The notes below the pieces were generated by a model, which did not search any database, was not told the DNA's origin, and saw nothing but the letters and a program-made list of their open reading frames with translations. A program made the translations under genes and the position numbers. This document shows positions 24,830-32,096 of a stretch of DNA of 64,000 bases, piece by piece. Position 1 is the stretch's first letter. Each line of letters opens with the position of its first letter. The DNA comes from Arthrobacter sp. StoSoilB5. GTDB taxonomy: Bacteria; Actinomycetota; Actinomycetes; Actinomycetales; Micrococcaceae. The DNA is taken from positions 5,208,001-5,272,000 of the forward strand of contig NZ_AP024646.1 of assembly GCF_019977235.1 (NCBI RefSeq). The letters run 5' to 3'.

Positions 24830-24957
24830 GCATTCTGGTCGCCCCGGACAGTTTCAAGGGCACGTATACGGCAGCTGAGGTTGCGTCTGCCATCGCATTA
24901 GGAATTCACGACGGCGGCGGCTCGGCGCCCGGCTACCGCGCTCTTGCAGGGCTCTAG
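24826..24957 (+). pseudogene. Truncated glycerate kinase (first ~30 residues only)
   Basis: The frame overlaps the dehydrogenase stop (ATGA) and begins MSILVAPDSFKGTYTAAEVA, the unmistakable start of GlxK-type glycerate kinases (normally about 370 residues). Similarity ends near residue 28; the next 15 residues are unrelated and a TAG follows. The join lies next to the end of the minus-strand SRPBCC gene, which overlaps the TAG by 4 bp, so a deletion probably removed the rest of the kinase and brought in the SRPBCC gene. Confidence 0.75.
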
Positions 24958-25403
24958 CTGGGCTTCCCCGCTCCGCCAGCCGCCATTAGTTCCAGCCGCC
25001 GCAGAGTCTCGCGGTTGCGGACGGTGATCATAGGATCCCTGAGTGCCTTTGGCACCACCTTTCCGGGGCCCCGGATCGCGTCTTCGGCCATAGAGACGCG
25101 GCACTGATTGCCACCCAGGTCCTCCAAAGTGATGCGGACCTTTGCCTCACCTACGGGCCAGCCACGGGCTAAGAGCTCCAGGCTCCGGCCAGGTTCTACG
25201 GCGGTGACGCTGGTGCTGTCGTTGAGGAGAAGCGGCCAGGCTCCCACGGAGTGATGGAGTTTGGAACCGACCTGTGGCCACTGGTCATCCACCGCGCGAA
25301 TCCTTGAGGCGCCAACAACCCACCCGGAGTACAGCCAACCGTCGGCGATGACGTTCCAGACGTCCGCGGCAGACGACTTGAACAGCTGGGTAACGGTGGA
25401 CAT
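24954..25403 (-). CDS. SRPBCC-family (polyketide cyclase/START-like) protein
   Basis: The 149-residue protein starts MSTVTQLFKSSAADVWNVIADG and has the helix-grip pattern with GSKLHHSVGAWPLLLNDST and a long C-terminal helix ending RNRETLRRLELMA. Such proteins bind small hydrophobic ligands. It is convergent with the glycerate kinase remnant. Function unknown. Confidence 0.75.
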   Translation of the reverse strand: MSTVTQLFKSSAADVWNVIADGWLYSGWVVGASRIRAVDDQWPQVGSKLHHSVGAWPLLLNDSTSVTAVEPGRSLELLARGWPVGEAKVRITLEDLGGNQCRVSMAEDAIRGPGKVVPKALRDPMITVRNRETLRRLELMAAGGAGKPS

Positions 25404-25495
25404 GGAGTTCCCTTCTGTGTGCCTTCGGCATCTATGGTGAGACTAAGCTAAGCATGCTTATAAATTGTCCGCCATAGGCCGCCTACACTGTTGGC

Positions 25496-26386
25496 ATGGT
25501 CATCAGGGAGTGGCGTCATTGGGCGGCATGCGTAGCCCTGTTGTCCACCCTGCCACTGGCCTCATGTAACGGCTTCCCCCGCCAAGGACGGCCGACCACC
25601 TCTGAGGCACAGCCCATCGCCGTGGAGGTTAACCAGTCGCGCGACCAATACGGCAAGCAAGCCATCCTCATACAGCTCACCAACGACACAGACACTCCCC
25701 TTACCGTGAGTGGTGCGCGGCTGAATTCCCCGTTGTTTGAAAAGGACATCGTCTGGGAGCCAACAACCGGTGTCCTGGAACTACCGCCCCGACAGCCCAA
25801 GAGCCTTCCCGCCGACTTACCCGCTCCACGTTGCAGTCAGTCGCCCACTGAACCCCTCAAGGCCATCGTTTATTACTCGGAGCCAGCTAAGGGACCCGCA
25901 GAAACCTCGGTTGGGTCACGGGACCCGTTCAACGTCCTGCCCCGGAACGCCGACGAGCTGTGCTTGGCAGCCGATGCTGCGGCCGTAGCAGCCATCGTCC
26001 TGGATCCCGATCTTGAGGTGGCCCCAGATGGTCGAACCGCCGTCGTGCGTCTTGTCATTACCCCTGCGGGCACTCATGGTGAGTCACCGCAAAAGCTAAC
26101 GATTAACTCCATCGACGGAACCACCCTGCTGGCCGAATCGCCATCGGACCCCTGGCCGCGGGACATCGCGATATCGTCCGGCACCGCCCCGAAAGAGGTG
26201 CCCTTGACGATCCGTCCGGCGCGTTGCGACCCGCATGCGGTGGCCGAGGACAAAGTGGGAACACTGTTGCCATTAAGGATTTCGGTGGGGGCACGGGAAG
26301 GCGTACTGAAAGTTGCAGCATCGAATGAGTTGCGTGGGCGTATCTACGACTTCGTGACGGCGGCCTGTGGCGGAGCCGCTCATTAG
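25496..26386 (+). CDS. Predicted lipoprotein of unknown function
   Basis: The 296-residue protein has a signal peptide with lipobox LASC (Cys24) and a mainly beta-rich extracellular region; ILIQLTNDTDTPLTVSGARL and later segments look like Ig-like or copper-chaperone-like beta sandwiches. No enzyme motif was seen. It stands alone, divergent from the SRPBCC gene and convergent with a decayed gene. Confidence 0.65.
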   Translation: MVIREWRHWAACVALLSTLPLASCNGFPRQGRPTTSEAQPIAVEVNQSRDQYGKQAILIQLTNDTDTPLTVSGARLNSPLFEKDIVWEPTTGVLELPPRQPKSLPADLPAPRCSQSPTEPLKAIVYYSEPAKGPAETSVGSRDPFNVLPRNADELCLAADAAAVAAIVLDPDLEVAPDGRTAVVRLVITPAGTHGESPQKLTINSIDGTTLLAESPSDPWPRDIAISSGTAPKEVPLTIRPARCDPHAVAEDKVGTLLPLRISVGAREGVLKVAASNELRGRIYDFVTAACGGAAH

Positions 26387-26399
26387 GGTATTCCAATTT

Positions 26400-26811
26400 T
26401 TCAGTACTCGACGTGACGGTCCCCTCCGAGAAGACGAACTCACCTATGACGGTGACGCCGTCGAGGTCGTAAAACCGGGATACTCACCGGACCCTTGGCC
26501 CGGTTTGCCTGCCAATGCAATGCCTCTTCTGGCGACTTGAACAGCGATGGATCGCCAGTTGCTACTTTTCGTTCGTTGTTCTTGACATACCCGATTCGAT
26601 CGTTGGTTGCATACGCCCGAATCAGGTCCGGTTCAACGGAAACCCCATCGACCTCAGTTGGAAGGCCATACGTTTGGCCAGCGGAATTCTTCTCGAAGGC
26701 GGCGTCACCTAACACGACAGCGGGCGCATGCGCAGCTACTTGGGGCTTGGGCGTCGGCTGGGATGTAGCGCTGGCAACTCCGATTCCGGCACCCCCGAGA
26801 AGAACTGCTCC
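26400..26811 (-). pseudogene. Decayed secreted-protein gene downstream of the lipid kinase
   Basis: Reading left from 26811, the frame directly after the kinase TAA reads GAVLLGGAGIGVASATSQ, a signal-peptide-like segment without any start codon. It continues through AFEKNSAGQTYG, PDLIRAYATNDRIGYVK and FKSPEEALHWQANRAKGPVSIP. At about 26478-26484 the frame must shift by one base to continue as FYDLDGVTVIGEFVFSEG. Similar unfragmented proteins with an N-terminal membrane helix and an IGEFV ending occur in Arthrobacter as far as I recall. Missing start plus frameshift argue for a pseudogene; a sequencing error at the T-run could explain the shift but not the missing start. Confidence 0.5.
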
Positions 26812-27711
26812 TTAGCCGACTGTAGCCAGAGCGGCCGGAGCGCATTCCACCCTGACTTTCACATTGGCTTCCACCGTCTTCACTTCACCGTCCATCTGGT
26901 ACGGCAAGGGTTTGAGCGTAGTGAAGTCGTAGCTGCTCACGCTCGGCTGATCGCCCAGGCCCTGGGTAGTTGCGCGGAGGGCTGTCAGCAGCACGCGCCA
27001 TTTGGGCATGTGCGGAAAGACGATAACTTCGAATTTTCCGTCAGAGGGGTGATCGTCGGCCTCACTGAGTGTGGCGTATTTGGCCATTTCGGGGATGTTG
27101 GCGAAAACCAGGCTGTCGAATTTTCGGCGTTTGCCATCGGATGTGCGGATGGCGAATGGCTCGAATTTTGAGAAGGTTTTGATGACGGAGACCATTTCAG
27201 TCAGGGCTCCCTTGCTCCCTTTTTCTAGCTCGGTGGCCACAACAGGTGTGAGGCCGAATCCGATATAGGAATGCGCGTACTCCAACGGCTGGCCTTCCTT
27301 TTGACCTGTGTGAATGCTCAGGAGGTCAATCTTCCGGACGTGGCCCTCAACAATAGCCTCTTCCAGTGGCTTGGTTCCCGTGATCCGTCGGTGGTCATTG
27401 GCGTTGCCCGCAGCCATGACTGCACATACCGCCTGCGGGTTTCCCGCCTGCATAACGCCGTTGACAACCTCGTTGTAGCCGCCGTCACCGCTCACAGAGA
27501 CAACCAGAACGTCACCTCCCCTTGCCGCAGCCTTCCGGGCCAACTCCACGGCATGTCCAGCATGTTCAGTGGGCTGGAGCGTAATCTCAGGTGCGTAAGT
27601 GAGGGTGTCCTTCAGCTTTACCTGCAATTTCTCAGCAAGCTCGGGCGCATTTCCCGTGCTGTTGGGATTGAAAATAATGGTGATCGCTTCAAAAGTCCGT
27701 GCAGAATCCAT
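26812..27711 (-). CDS. Diacylglycerol/lipid kinase family protein
   Basis: The 299-residue protein has the NAD/DAG-kinase fold: FNPNSTGNAPELA, the nucleotide loop VSVSGDGGYNEVVNGVMQ (a variant of GGDGTxNEV) and AAGNANDHRR. It should phosphorylate a membrane lipid such as diacylglycerol. The ATG at 27711 follows GAGGAGCACATT; the longer frame to 27753 has no support. The last residues (ALATVG) run in frame into the signal-like segment of the decayed gene downstream, separated only by the stop codon. Confidence 0.8.
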   Translation of the reverse strand: MDSARTFEAITIIFNPNSTGNAPELAEKLQVKLKDTLTYAPEITLQPTEHAGHAVELARKAAARGGDVLVVSVSGDGGYNEVVNGVMQAGNPQAVCAVMAAGNANDHRRITGTKPLEEAIVEGHVRKIDLLSIHTGQKEGQPLEYAHSYIGFGLTPVVATELEKGSKGALTEMVSVIKTFSKFEPFAIRTSDGKRRKFDSLVFANIPEMAKYATLSEADDHPSDGKFEVIVFPHMPKWRVLLTALRATTQGLGDQPSVSSYDFTTLKPLPYQMDGEVKTVEANVKVRVECAPAALATVG

Positions 27712-27769
27712 AATGTGCTCCTCGTGTGTACACCCGTTTTGGTTACTGCCCATTCACCGTTGCCAGCCC

Positions 27770-28561
27770 CTACGACTCCCCCGGGAACCGCCCGCCAATG
27801 AGTCTGGTCATATGTTCCGCTGTCGCGAGCAAAGGTTCCACCCACGCCTGGCACGTCTCCAGTGGCATCCGCAGCGTAGGGCCACTGATGGTGACTGCGC
27901 CCACCAGGGCAGCAGCTGAATCGAACACCGGCGCCGAGAGCCCGGAGGCTCCGTCTTCCCGCTCCCCCACGGTGATAGCAAAGCCATCAGCCCGCGTCTT
28001 CTTGACTGCGATCTCCAAGTCCTCCGAACTGGTAATCGTGTAGTCGGTAATGGGCTCCAACGGGTCGCGGAGGACGGCCTCCATCAATTCAGGAGACCAC
28101 GCGAGCAGGACCCTGCCCGCCGAACCTGCGTGGAGCGGGATGATCTTGCCAAGGTGCATCTCACGACGGAGCGCGTGACGTGTGTCGGCCATGGCAACAC
28201 AGACCCGGTAGTGCTGTTCTGCCTTGAAGAAGCACGCCGTTTCCCCGGTGTTGTCCCGCAACGTCTTGAGTAGCGGGCTCAGGATGTCCACCACTTCCAT
28301 GCCACGCGTGGCAGGAGCGGCCCAATAGGCCATCCGCATACCGATGCGGTAAGCATCGCCCTCCCGGTCCAGGAATCCTTGCGACGTCAGGTTGGTGACC
28401 AGACGTTGCACGGTGGATGTGGGCATACCCGTGTATTCGCGAATGTCGCTCAGCTGCAGCACCGGTTTCGATAGGGAAAAAGCATCCAGGATGGACGTGA
28501 TCTTGCCAAGGACAAGCAGAGGGTTGCCGTTGGCCTTCGCGGAAGCATCGGATGCTGACAT
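27770..28561 (-). CDS. IclR-family transcriptional regulator
   Basis: The 263-residue protein has an N-terminal winged helix (about 15-75, VLQLSDIREYTGMPTSTVQRLVTNLTSQGFL) and an IclR effector domain with RHALRREMHLGKIIPLHAGSAGRVLLAW. It is 58 nt upstream of the lipid kinase on the same strand. Targets are not obvious; the GntP operon operator at 20041 is a distant candidate. ATG 28561 was preferred over a GTG at 28570. Confidence 0.85.
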   Translation of the reverse strand: MSASDASAKANGNPLLVLGKITSILDAFSLSKPVLQLSDIREYTGMPTSTVQRLVTNLTSQGFLDREGDAYRIGMRMAYWAAPATRGMEVVDILSPLLKTLRDNTGETACFFKAEQHYRVCVAMADTRHALRREMHLGKIIPLHAGSAGRVLLAWSPELMEAVLRDPLEPITDYTITSSEDLEIAVKKTRADGFAITVGEREDGASGLSAPVFDSAAALVGAVTISGPTLRMPLETCQAWVEPLLATAEHMTRLIGGRFPGES

Positions 28562-28616
28562 AAGTCTCACGCTAAACGCTCGCCGGAGGTGACGCCAATC
28601 CCCGGGCCGTTTAGAG

Positions 28617-29468
28617 CTACAGCAGCACGGTGCCCTGGATGCAAGTAGCCGATGCCCCGCCGATCCAGATGTCCCCGTCCTCAGCCTTCACATGGATCCG
28701 ACCCGCCCTGCCCAGGGCCGTGCCCTGCGCCGCCATATATTGTTCAGGCGCCCGGCCGCTGCCGATCAGCCACTGCGCTGCACCGGCGTTGAAACTGCCA
28801 GTCACGGGATCTTCCACCATGGCGTCGCCGGGAATGAAGGTCCGCACCTCAAAGTCGACGTCGGAACCTGGCTCGTGTGGGCCGATCACCCCGACCTTGA
28901 GGTCACCCATCGCCACCAGATCCGGTTCAATCGCCAGGACCTGTTCTGCAGACTCGAGTAGGACACCAACCCACTCCGGGCCATTTACCAGCCATGATGC
29001 GTCCAGCAAGGAGTCCTCCGGAAGCCTAAGACCGGCTGCCAGCTGGGAACGAACGGCAGCGTCCACGGCCTCGAAGCGGGTCAGTGGTGGTGCAGCAAAA
29101 GCCAGCCTGCCGGCGTCGTTCTTCACCCGGACCAAACCTGCGCCGCATTCCTGCACCAGCACGCCGTCCGTCTTTGGTTCTCCCCCGGCCTGCAGCCAGG
29201 TGTGAGCGGAACCAAGGGTTGGGTGCCCAGCGAACGGGAACTCCTCGCTGCCCGTGAAGATACGCACGCGGTAATCGGCACGCGGATCCGTGGGAGGAAG
29301 AAGGAAAGTGGTCTCGGAGAGGTTGGTCCAGTTGGCGAAGTGCTGCATCGCCTCGCTGCTTAGGCCCTCTGCGTCAACCACAACTGCGAGGGGATTACCG
29401 CCATACGGCTGGGCAGAGAAGACGTCAACCTGGTGGAACGGTCGGATACGCAAGGATTCTGAAGTCAC
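28617..29468 (-). CDS. PhzF-family isomerase-like protein
   Basis: The 283-residue protein shows the PhzF pattern: FHQVDVFSAQPYGGNPLAVVVDAEGL with the family Asn-Pro loop, then NLSETTFLLPP (containing the catalytic Glu) and EEFPFAGHPTLGSAHTW. PhzF proteins have a diaminopimelate-epimerase fold; outside phenazine clusters their substrates are mostly unknown. No phenazine genes are present here. Confidence 0.85.
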   Translation of the reverse strand: MTSESLRIRPFHQVDVFSAQPYGGNPLAVVVDAEGLSSEAMQHFANWTNLSETTFLLPPTDPRADYRVRIFTGSEEFPFAGHPTLGSAHTWLQAGGEPKTDGVLVQECGAGLVRVKNDAGRLAFAAPPLTRFEAVDAAVRSQLAAGLRLPEDSLLDASWLVNGPEWVGVLLESAEQVLAIEPDLVAMGDLKVGVIGPHEPGSDVDFEVRTFIPGDAMVEDPVTGSFNAGAAQWLIGSGRAPEQYMAAQGTALGRAGRIHVKAEDGDIWIGGASATCIQGTVLL

Positions 29469-29523
29469 CGCTGCAGGCTATCACTGGGTGGTCGGCCAAC
29501 CGCGTGTCTGCGAAACTACGAGC

Positions 29524-29952
29524 ATGGCAGAGAACAAGACCCAGCCCACGGGCATGTCCGTGGATGAATTCCTGTCCGCTGTGGAGCCCCCTGGCCGGCG
29601 CGCCGATGGGTTGGAGCTGCGGAGGATGATGCAGGAGATCACTGGTAAGGAAGGGGTCATGTGGGGGCCGACGATCGTGGGTTTCGGCAGCTACCACTAC
29701 AAATACGAGAGTGGACGCGAAGGTGACTCCGCCGCCGTCGGTTTCTCACCGCGCAAGGCTAACCTGGCACTTTATGGCCTCACCTACGGCCCCGATGCCG
29801 ATCGGCTGCTTCCCGAGTTGGGCAAGCACAAGACCGGAGCCGCATGTTTGTACATCAACCGGCTGGACGACGTGGACCGTGAGGTTCTCGCAGAGATGAT
29901 CCGGGCGGGCTACCAACACGTCATGTCGGAGCTCCACACACCGTCCCCCTAA
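29524..29952 (+). CDS. DUF1801 protein
   Basis: The 142-residue protein has the DUF1801 core (MQEITGKEGVMWGPTIVGFGSYHYKYESGREGDSAAVGFSPRKANLALY spans about 39-87; key pieces are MWGPTIVGFGSYHY and GFSPRKANLALY). It belongs to a different subgroup from the protein at 17909-18403. The ATG at 29524 was chosen because the upstream frame has no family character. A strong terminator follows. Confidence 0.75.
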   Translation: MAENKTQPTGMSVDEFLSAVEPPGRRADGLELRRMMQEITGKEGVMWGPTIVGFGSYHYKYESGREGDSAAVGFSPRKANLALYGLTYGPDADRLLPELGKHKTGAACLYINRLDDVDREVLAEMIRAGYQHVMSELHTPSP

Positions 29953-29955
29953 GCA

Positions 29956-29994
29956 AAGGACCCCCACCACCGGAAACCGGTGACGGGGGTCCTT
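29956..29994. terminator. Bidirectional terminator between DUF1801 gene and rplI
   Basis: AAGGACCCCC and GGGGGTCCTT form a perfect 10-bp outer stem with an inner ACCGG/CCGGT stem, flanked by A-rich and T-rich ends. It can serve both the DUF1801 transcript (plus) and the rpsF-ssb-rpsR-rplI transcript (minus). Confidence 0.85.
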
Positions 29995-30009
29995 CTAAGC
30001 AGTCAGAGA

Positions 30010-30462
30010 CTACTTCCCTGCAACGACCTCGAGGTCGATAACAGCGGAAACATCCTCGTGCAGGCGAACGTTGGCCTGGTACGAACCGACAGACTTGATG
30101 TGGTTCGGCAGTTCAACGTTGCGCTTGTCGATGGCACCGAGGCCAGCGGCCTCAACGGCAGCAGCGACATCAGCAGGCTTGACGGTGCCGAAGAGACGAC
30201 CAGACTCGCCGGCCTTCACCTCGAGCTTGACCTTCTTGGAGGACAGAGCCTGAGCCTGTGCCTGTGCAGCTTCAACAGAAGCGTGGGCACGAGCAGCGCG
30301 GGCAGCCTTGATGGACTCAACCTGCTTCTCGCCACCCTTGGTCCAGGTCAGAGCGAAGCCGCGGGGCAGCAGGAAGTTACGTGCGTAACCGTCCTTGACC
30401 TCGACAACGTCGCCAGCAGCACCGAGACCGGTTACTTCGTGGGTCAGAATGAGCTTTGCCAT
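30010..30462 (-). CDS. rplI: 50S ribosomal protein L9
   Basis: The 150-residue protein begins [37 protein letters not shown] and has the long central helix and C-terminal domain of L9, which stabilises the L1 stalk region of the ribosome. It is the last gene of rpsF-ssb-rpsR-rplI on the minus strand, 18 nt after rpsR, and is followed by a terminator. The usual downstream neighbour dnaB is about 15 kb further on. Confidence 0.97.
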   Translation of the reverse strand: MAKLILTHEVTGLGAAGDVVEVKDGYARNFLLPRGFALTWTKGGEKQVESIKAARAARAHASVEAAQAQAQALSSKKVKLEVKAGESGRLFGTVKPADVAAAVEAAGLGAIDKRNVELPNHIKSVGSYQANVRLHEDVSAVIDLEVVAGK

Positions 30463-30480
30463 GTTAGTTAATCCCTTCCC

Positions 30481-30720
30481 TTAGCCGCGGCCAGCGCCGG
30501 AGTAAGGCAGCAGAGCAACTTCGCGGGCGTTCTTGATTGCCTGGGCGATCTTGCGCTGTTCCTGAACGGTAACGCCAGTAACGCGACGAGCGCGGATCTT
30601 TCCGCGGTCGGAGATGAACTTGCGCAGCAGTGCTACGTCCTTGTAGTCGATGACAGTGATGTCAGCGGCCTTCAAGGGGTTGGACTTTGGTTTGGGCTTA
30701 CGGAGTTCAGCCTTAGCCAT
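30481..30720 (-). CDS. rpsR: 30S ribosomal protein S18
   Basis: The 79-residue protein contains [18 protein letters not shown] and [28 protein letters not shown], the S18 core that pairs with S6. It has no cysteine, so it is the zinc-independent form. A GGAGCTCC site precedes the ATG. Confidence 0.97.
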   Translation of the reverse strand: MAKAELRKPKPKSNPLKAADITVIDYKDVALLRKFISDRGKIRARRVTGVTVQEQRKIAQAIKNAREVALLPYSGAGRG

Positions 30721-30743
30721 CGTGGAGCTCCTTTTCTATGGAG

Positions 30744-30765
30744 CCCGTGGATATTGATCCACGGG
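30744..30765. promoter_or_regulatory. Hairpin in the rpsR leader
   Basis: CCCGTGGAT and ATCCACGGG form a perfect 9-bp stem with a 4-nt loop in the 127-nt spacer between ssb and rpsR, ending about 20 nt before the rpsR start. It may affect translation or mRNA processing. It is not followed by a T-tract on the minus strand. Confidence 0.45.
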
Positions 30766-30847
30766 ATGGTGGTGTTCGACGGCGGTAGTCGCCCGGGTGC
30801 CTCGCGGCAGTCCCGGCGGGTTCCGGCGTCGGACTTTTTCTTTGTGT

Positions 30848-31438
30848 TTAGAAGGGAGGTTCGGAATCCGGGCCGTTGCCCCAGCCGCCTGCATTACTGA
30901 CACCGGGCGTAGCCCAAGGGTCATCCTGCTGTGCGGGCTGGTTGCCGCCCCAGTTTCCACCGGAGTTGCCGCCCTGGCTTGCACCAGCTGCAGCGCCTCC
31001 TCCAAAGCCACCGGCGTTACCGCCACCGAAGCCACCCTGGCCACCGTTTCCGGCGCCGAACTGGCCACCGGAGCGCTGGGTACGGTTGACTTTGGCGTTC
31101 GCGTAACGCAGGCTCGGACCGATTTCATCGACCTCGAGCTCGATAACGGTGCGCTTCTCGCCTTCCTTGGTTTCGTAGGAACGGCTCTTCAAACGGCCGG
31201 AAACAATGACGCGCATGCCCTTTGTGAGGGACTCGGCCACGTTCTCGGCAGCTTCGCGCCAGACGGAAGCGCGGAGGAACAGGGTTTCCCCGTCCTTCCA
31301 CTCATTCGACTGACGGTCAAAGGTCCGGGGAGTAGAAGCGATGGTGAAGTTCGCTACTGCTGAGCCAGACGGGGTGAACCGCAGCTCCGGGTCATTGGTG
31401 AGATTACCGATGACCGTAATAGTGGTTTCGCCTGCCAT
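30848..31438 (-). CDS. ssb: Single-stranded DNA-binding protein
   Basis: The 196-residue protein has the OB fold (1-110, starting [25 protein letters not shown]), a long Gly/Gln/Asn-rich linker, and the acidic tip SEPPF used to dock replication and repair proteins. Position between rpsF and rpsR is conserved in bacteria. It coats single-stranded DNA at forks. Confidence 0.97.
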   Translation of the reverse strand: MAGETTITVIGNLTNDPELRFTPSGSAVANFTIASTPRTFDRQSNEWKDGETLFLRASVWREAAENVAESLTKGMRVIVSGRLKSRSYETKEGEKRTVIELEVDEIGPSLRYANAKVNRTQRSGGQFGAGNGGQGGFGGGNAGGFGGGAAAGASQGGNSGGNWGGNQPAQQDDPWATPGVSNAGGWGNGPDSEPPF

Positions 31439-31488
31439 CTACTGCCTCCTTGTTCGTTCCTGCGGTGTAAAGATCTGGAAGGGGCTGA

Positions 31489-31794
31489 TTACTCAGCAAC
31501 GACCTTCTGGTCTTCGGGGCGGATGATCTTGGTGCGCATGATCGTCTCGTTAAGAGACAGCTGGCGGTCAAGTTCCTTGGCGGTAGCCGGCTCAGCGGTG
31601 AAGTTCACCACTGCGTAGATACCTTCGGACTTCTTCTTGATGTCGTATGCCAGACGGCGACGGCCCCAGATGTCAACCTTTTCGATGGTTCCACCATCGG
31701 TGGTGATGACATTGAGGAACTTCTGAAGCGACGGCTCTACGGTACGCTCTTCGACCTCGGGGTCGATGATTACCATCAATTCGTAAGGACGCAT
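31489..31794 (-). CDS. rpsF: 30S ribosomal protein S6
   Basis: The 101-residue protein starts [19 protein letters not shown] and has [17 protein letters not shown], both diagnostic for S6. The ATG at 31794 follows a strong AAAGGAGGTGGG site, which decides against the upstream in-frame start. First gene of the rpsF operon. Its leader can fold over the ribosome site (31806-31848). Confidence 0.97.
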   Translation of the reverse strand: MRPYELMVIIDPEVEERTVEPSLQKFLNVITTDGGTIEKVDIWGRRRLAYDIKKKSEGIYAVVNFTAEPATAKELDRQLSLNETIMRTKIIRPEDQKVVAE

Positions 31795-31805
31795 ATGTGA
31801 ACCCA

Positions 31806-31848
31806 CCTCCTTTGGGCTAAGCGGTTACGGTATTTCCGTAACAGGAGG
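31806..31848 (-). promoter_or_regulatory. rpsF leader structure that can hide the ribosome site; possible S6:S18 binding element
   Basis: On the minus strand CCTCC (31848-31844) can pair with GGAGG of the ribosome site (31810-31806), enclosing a 7-bp GTTACGG/CCGTAAC hairpin (31824-31842). The S6:S18 complex is known to bind an element in the rpsF leader of many bacteria and repress its own operon. The location fits; whether the detailed motif matches I could not verify. Confidence 0.5.
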
Positions 31849-32045
31849 TTCATTTGCGATGCTGTGGCTCACTCCCCCGCCGAAGACTCGGAAGGAGGGC
31901 GCAACACAGACTTCAATATCTTAGTGCATCTCCTGCACTCAAAGCTATTCGGTGGTGTGTTGGACCGAAACCTGCCAGTCGCCGTATGTGGATAACTGAG
32001 CCGGGGAGCGAACGTGCCTGCTCCCACCGAGAGCCGCAAACGACA
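31849..32045. other. rpsF upstream region
   Basis: This is the rest of the gap before the tRNA terminator. It must hold the rpsF operon promoter on the minus strand. Small frames on both strands look random and none was called. A TTATCCACA DnaA box (minus-strand orientation TGTGGATAA) occurs at 31987-31995, isolated from the cluster near dnaB. Confidence 0.5.
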
Positions 32046-32080
32046 AAACCCCTGGAAGATCATTGACCTTCCAGGGGTTT
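32046..32080 (-). terminator. Terminator of the tRNA-Leu gene, now separated from it by the IS
   Basis: AAACCCCTGGAAG and CTTCCAGGGGTTT form a perfect 13-bp stem; on the minus strand it ends in TTTTGTCG. Before the insertion it would have started only a few bases after the tRNA 3' end. The IS481-type element now lies between them. Confidence 0.75.
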
Positions 32081-32096
32081 CCTGTGCGCGGAGGGG
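32081..32096. repeat. Left 16-bp direct repeat flanking the IS (target-site duplication)
   Basis: CCTGTGCGCGGAGGGG is identical to 33450-33465. The flanking bases differ on both sides (T/A before, T/G after), so the repeat is exactly 16 bp. It copies the last 13 bases of the tRNA-Leu gene plus 3 bases beyond. Confidence 0.85.

Noticed and set aside
30744..30765. Terminator between ssb and rpsR
   Set aside because: No T-tract and it would cut a conserved operon, so it was listed only as a leader hairpin.
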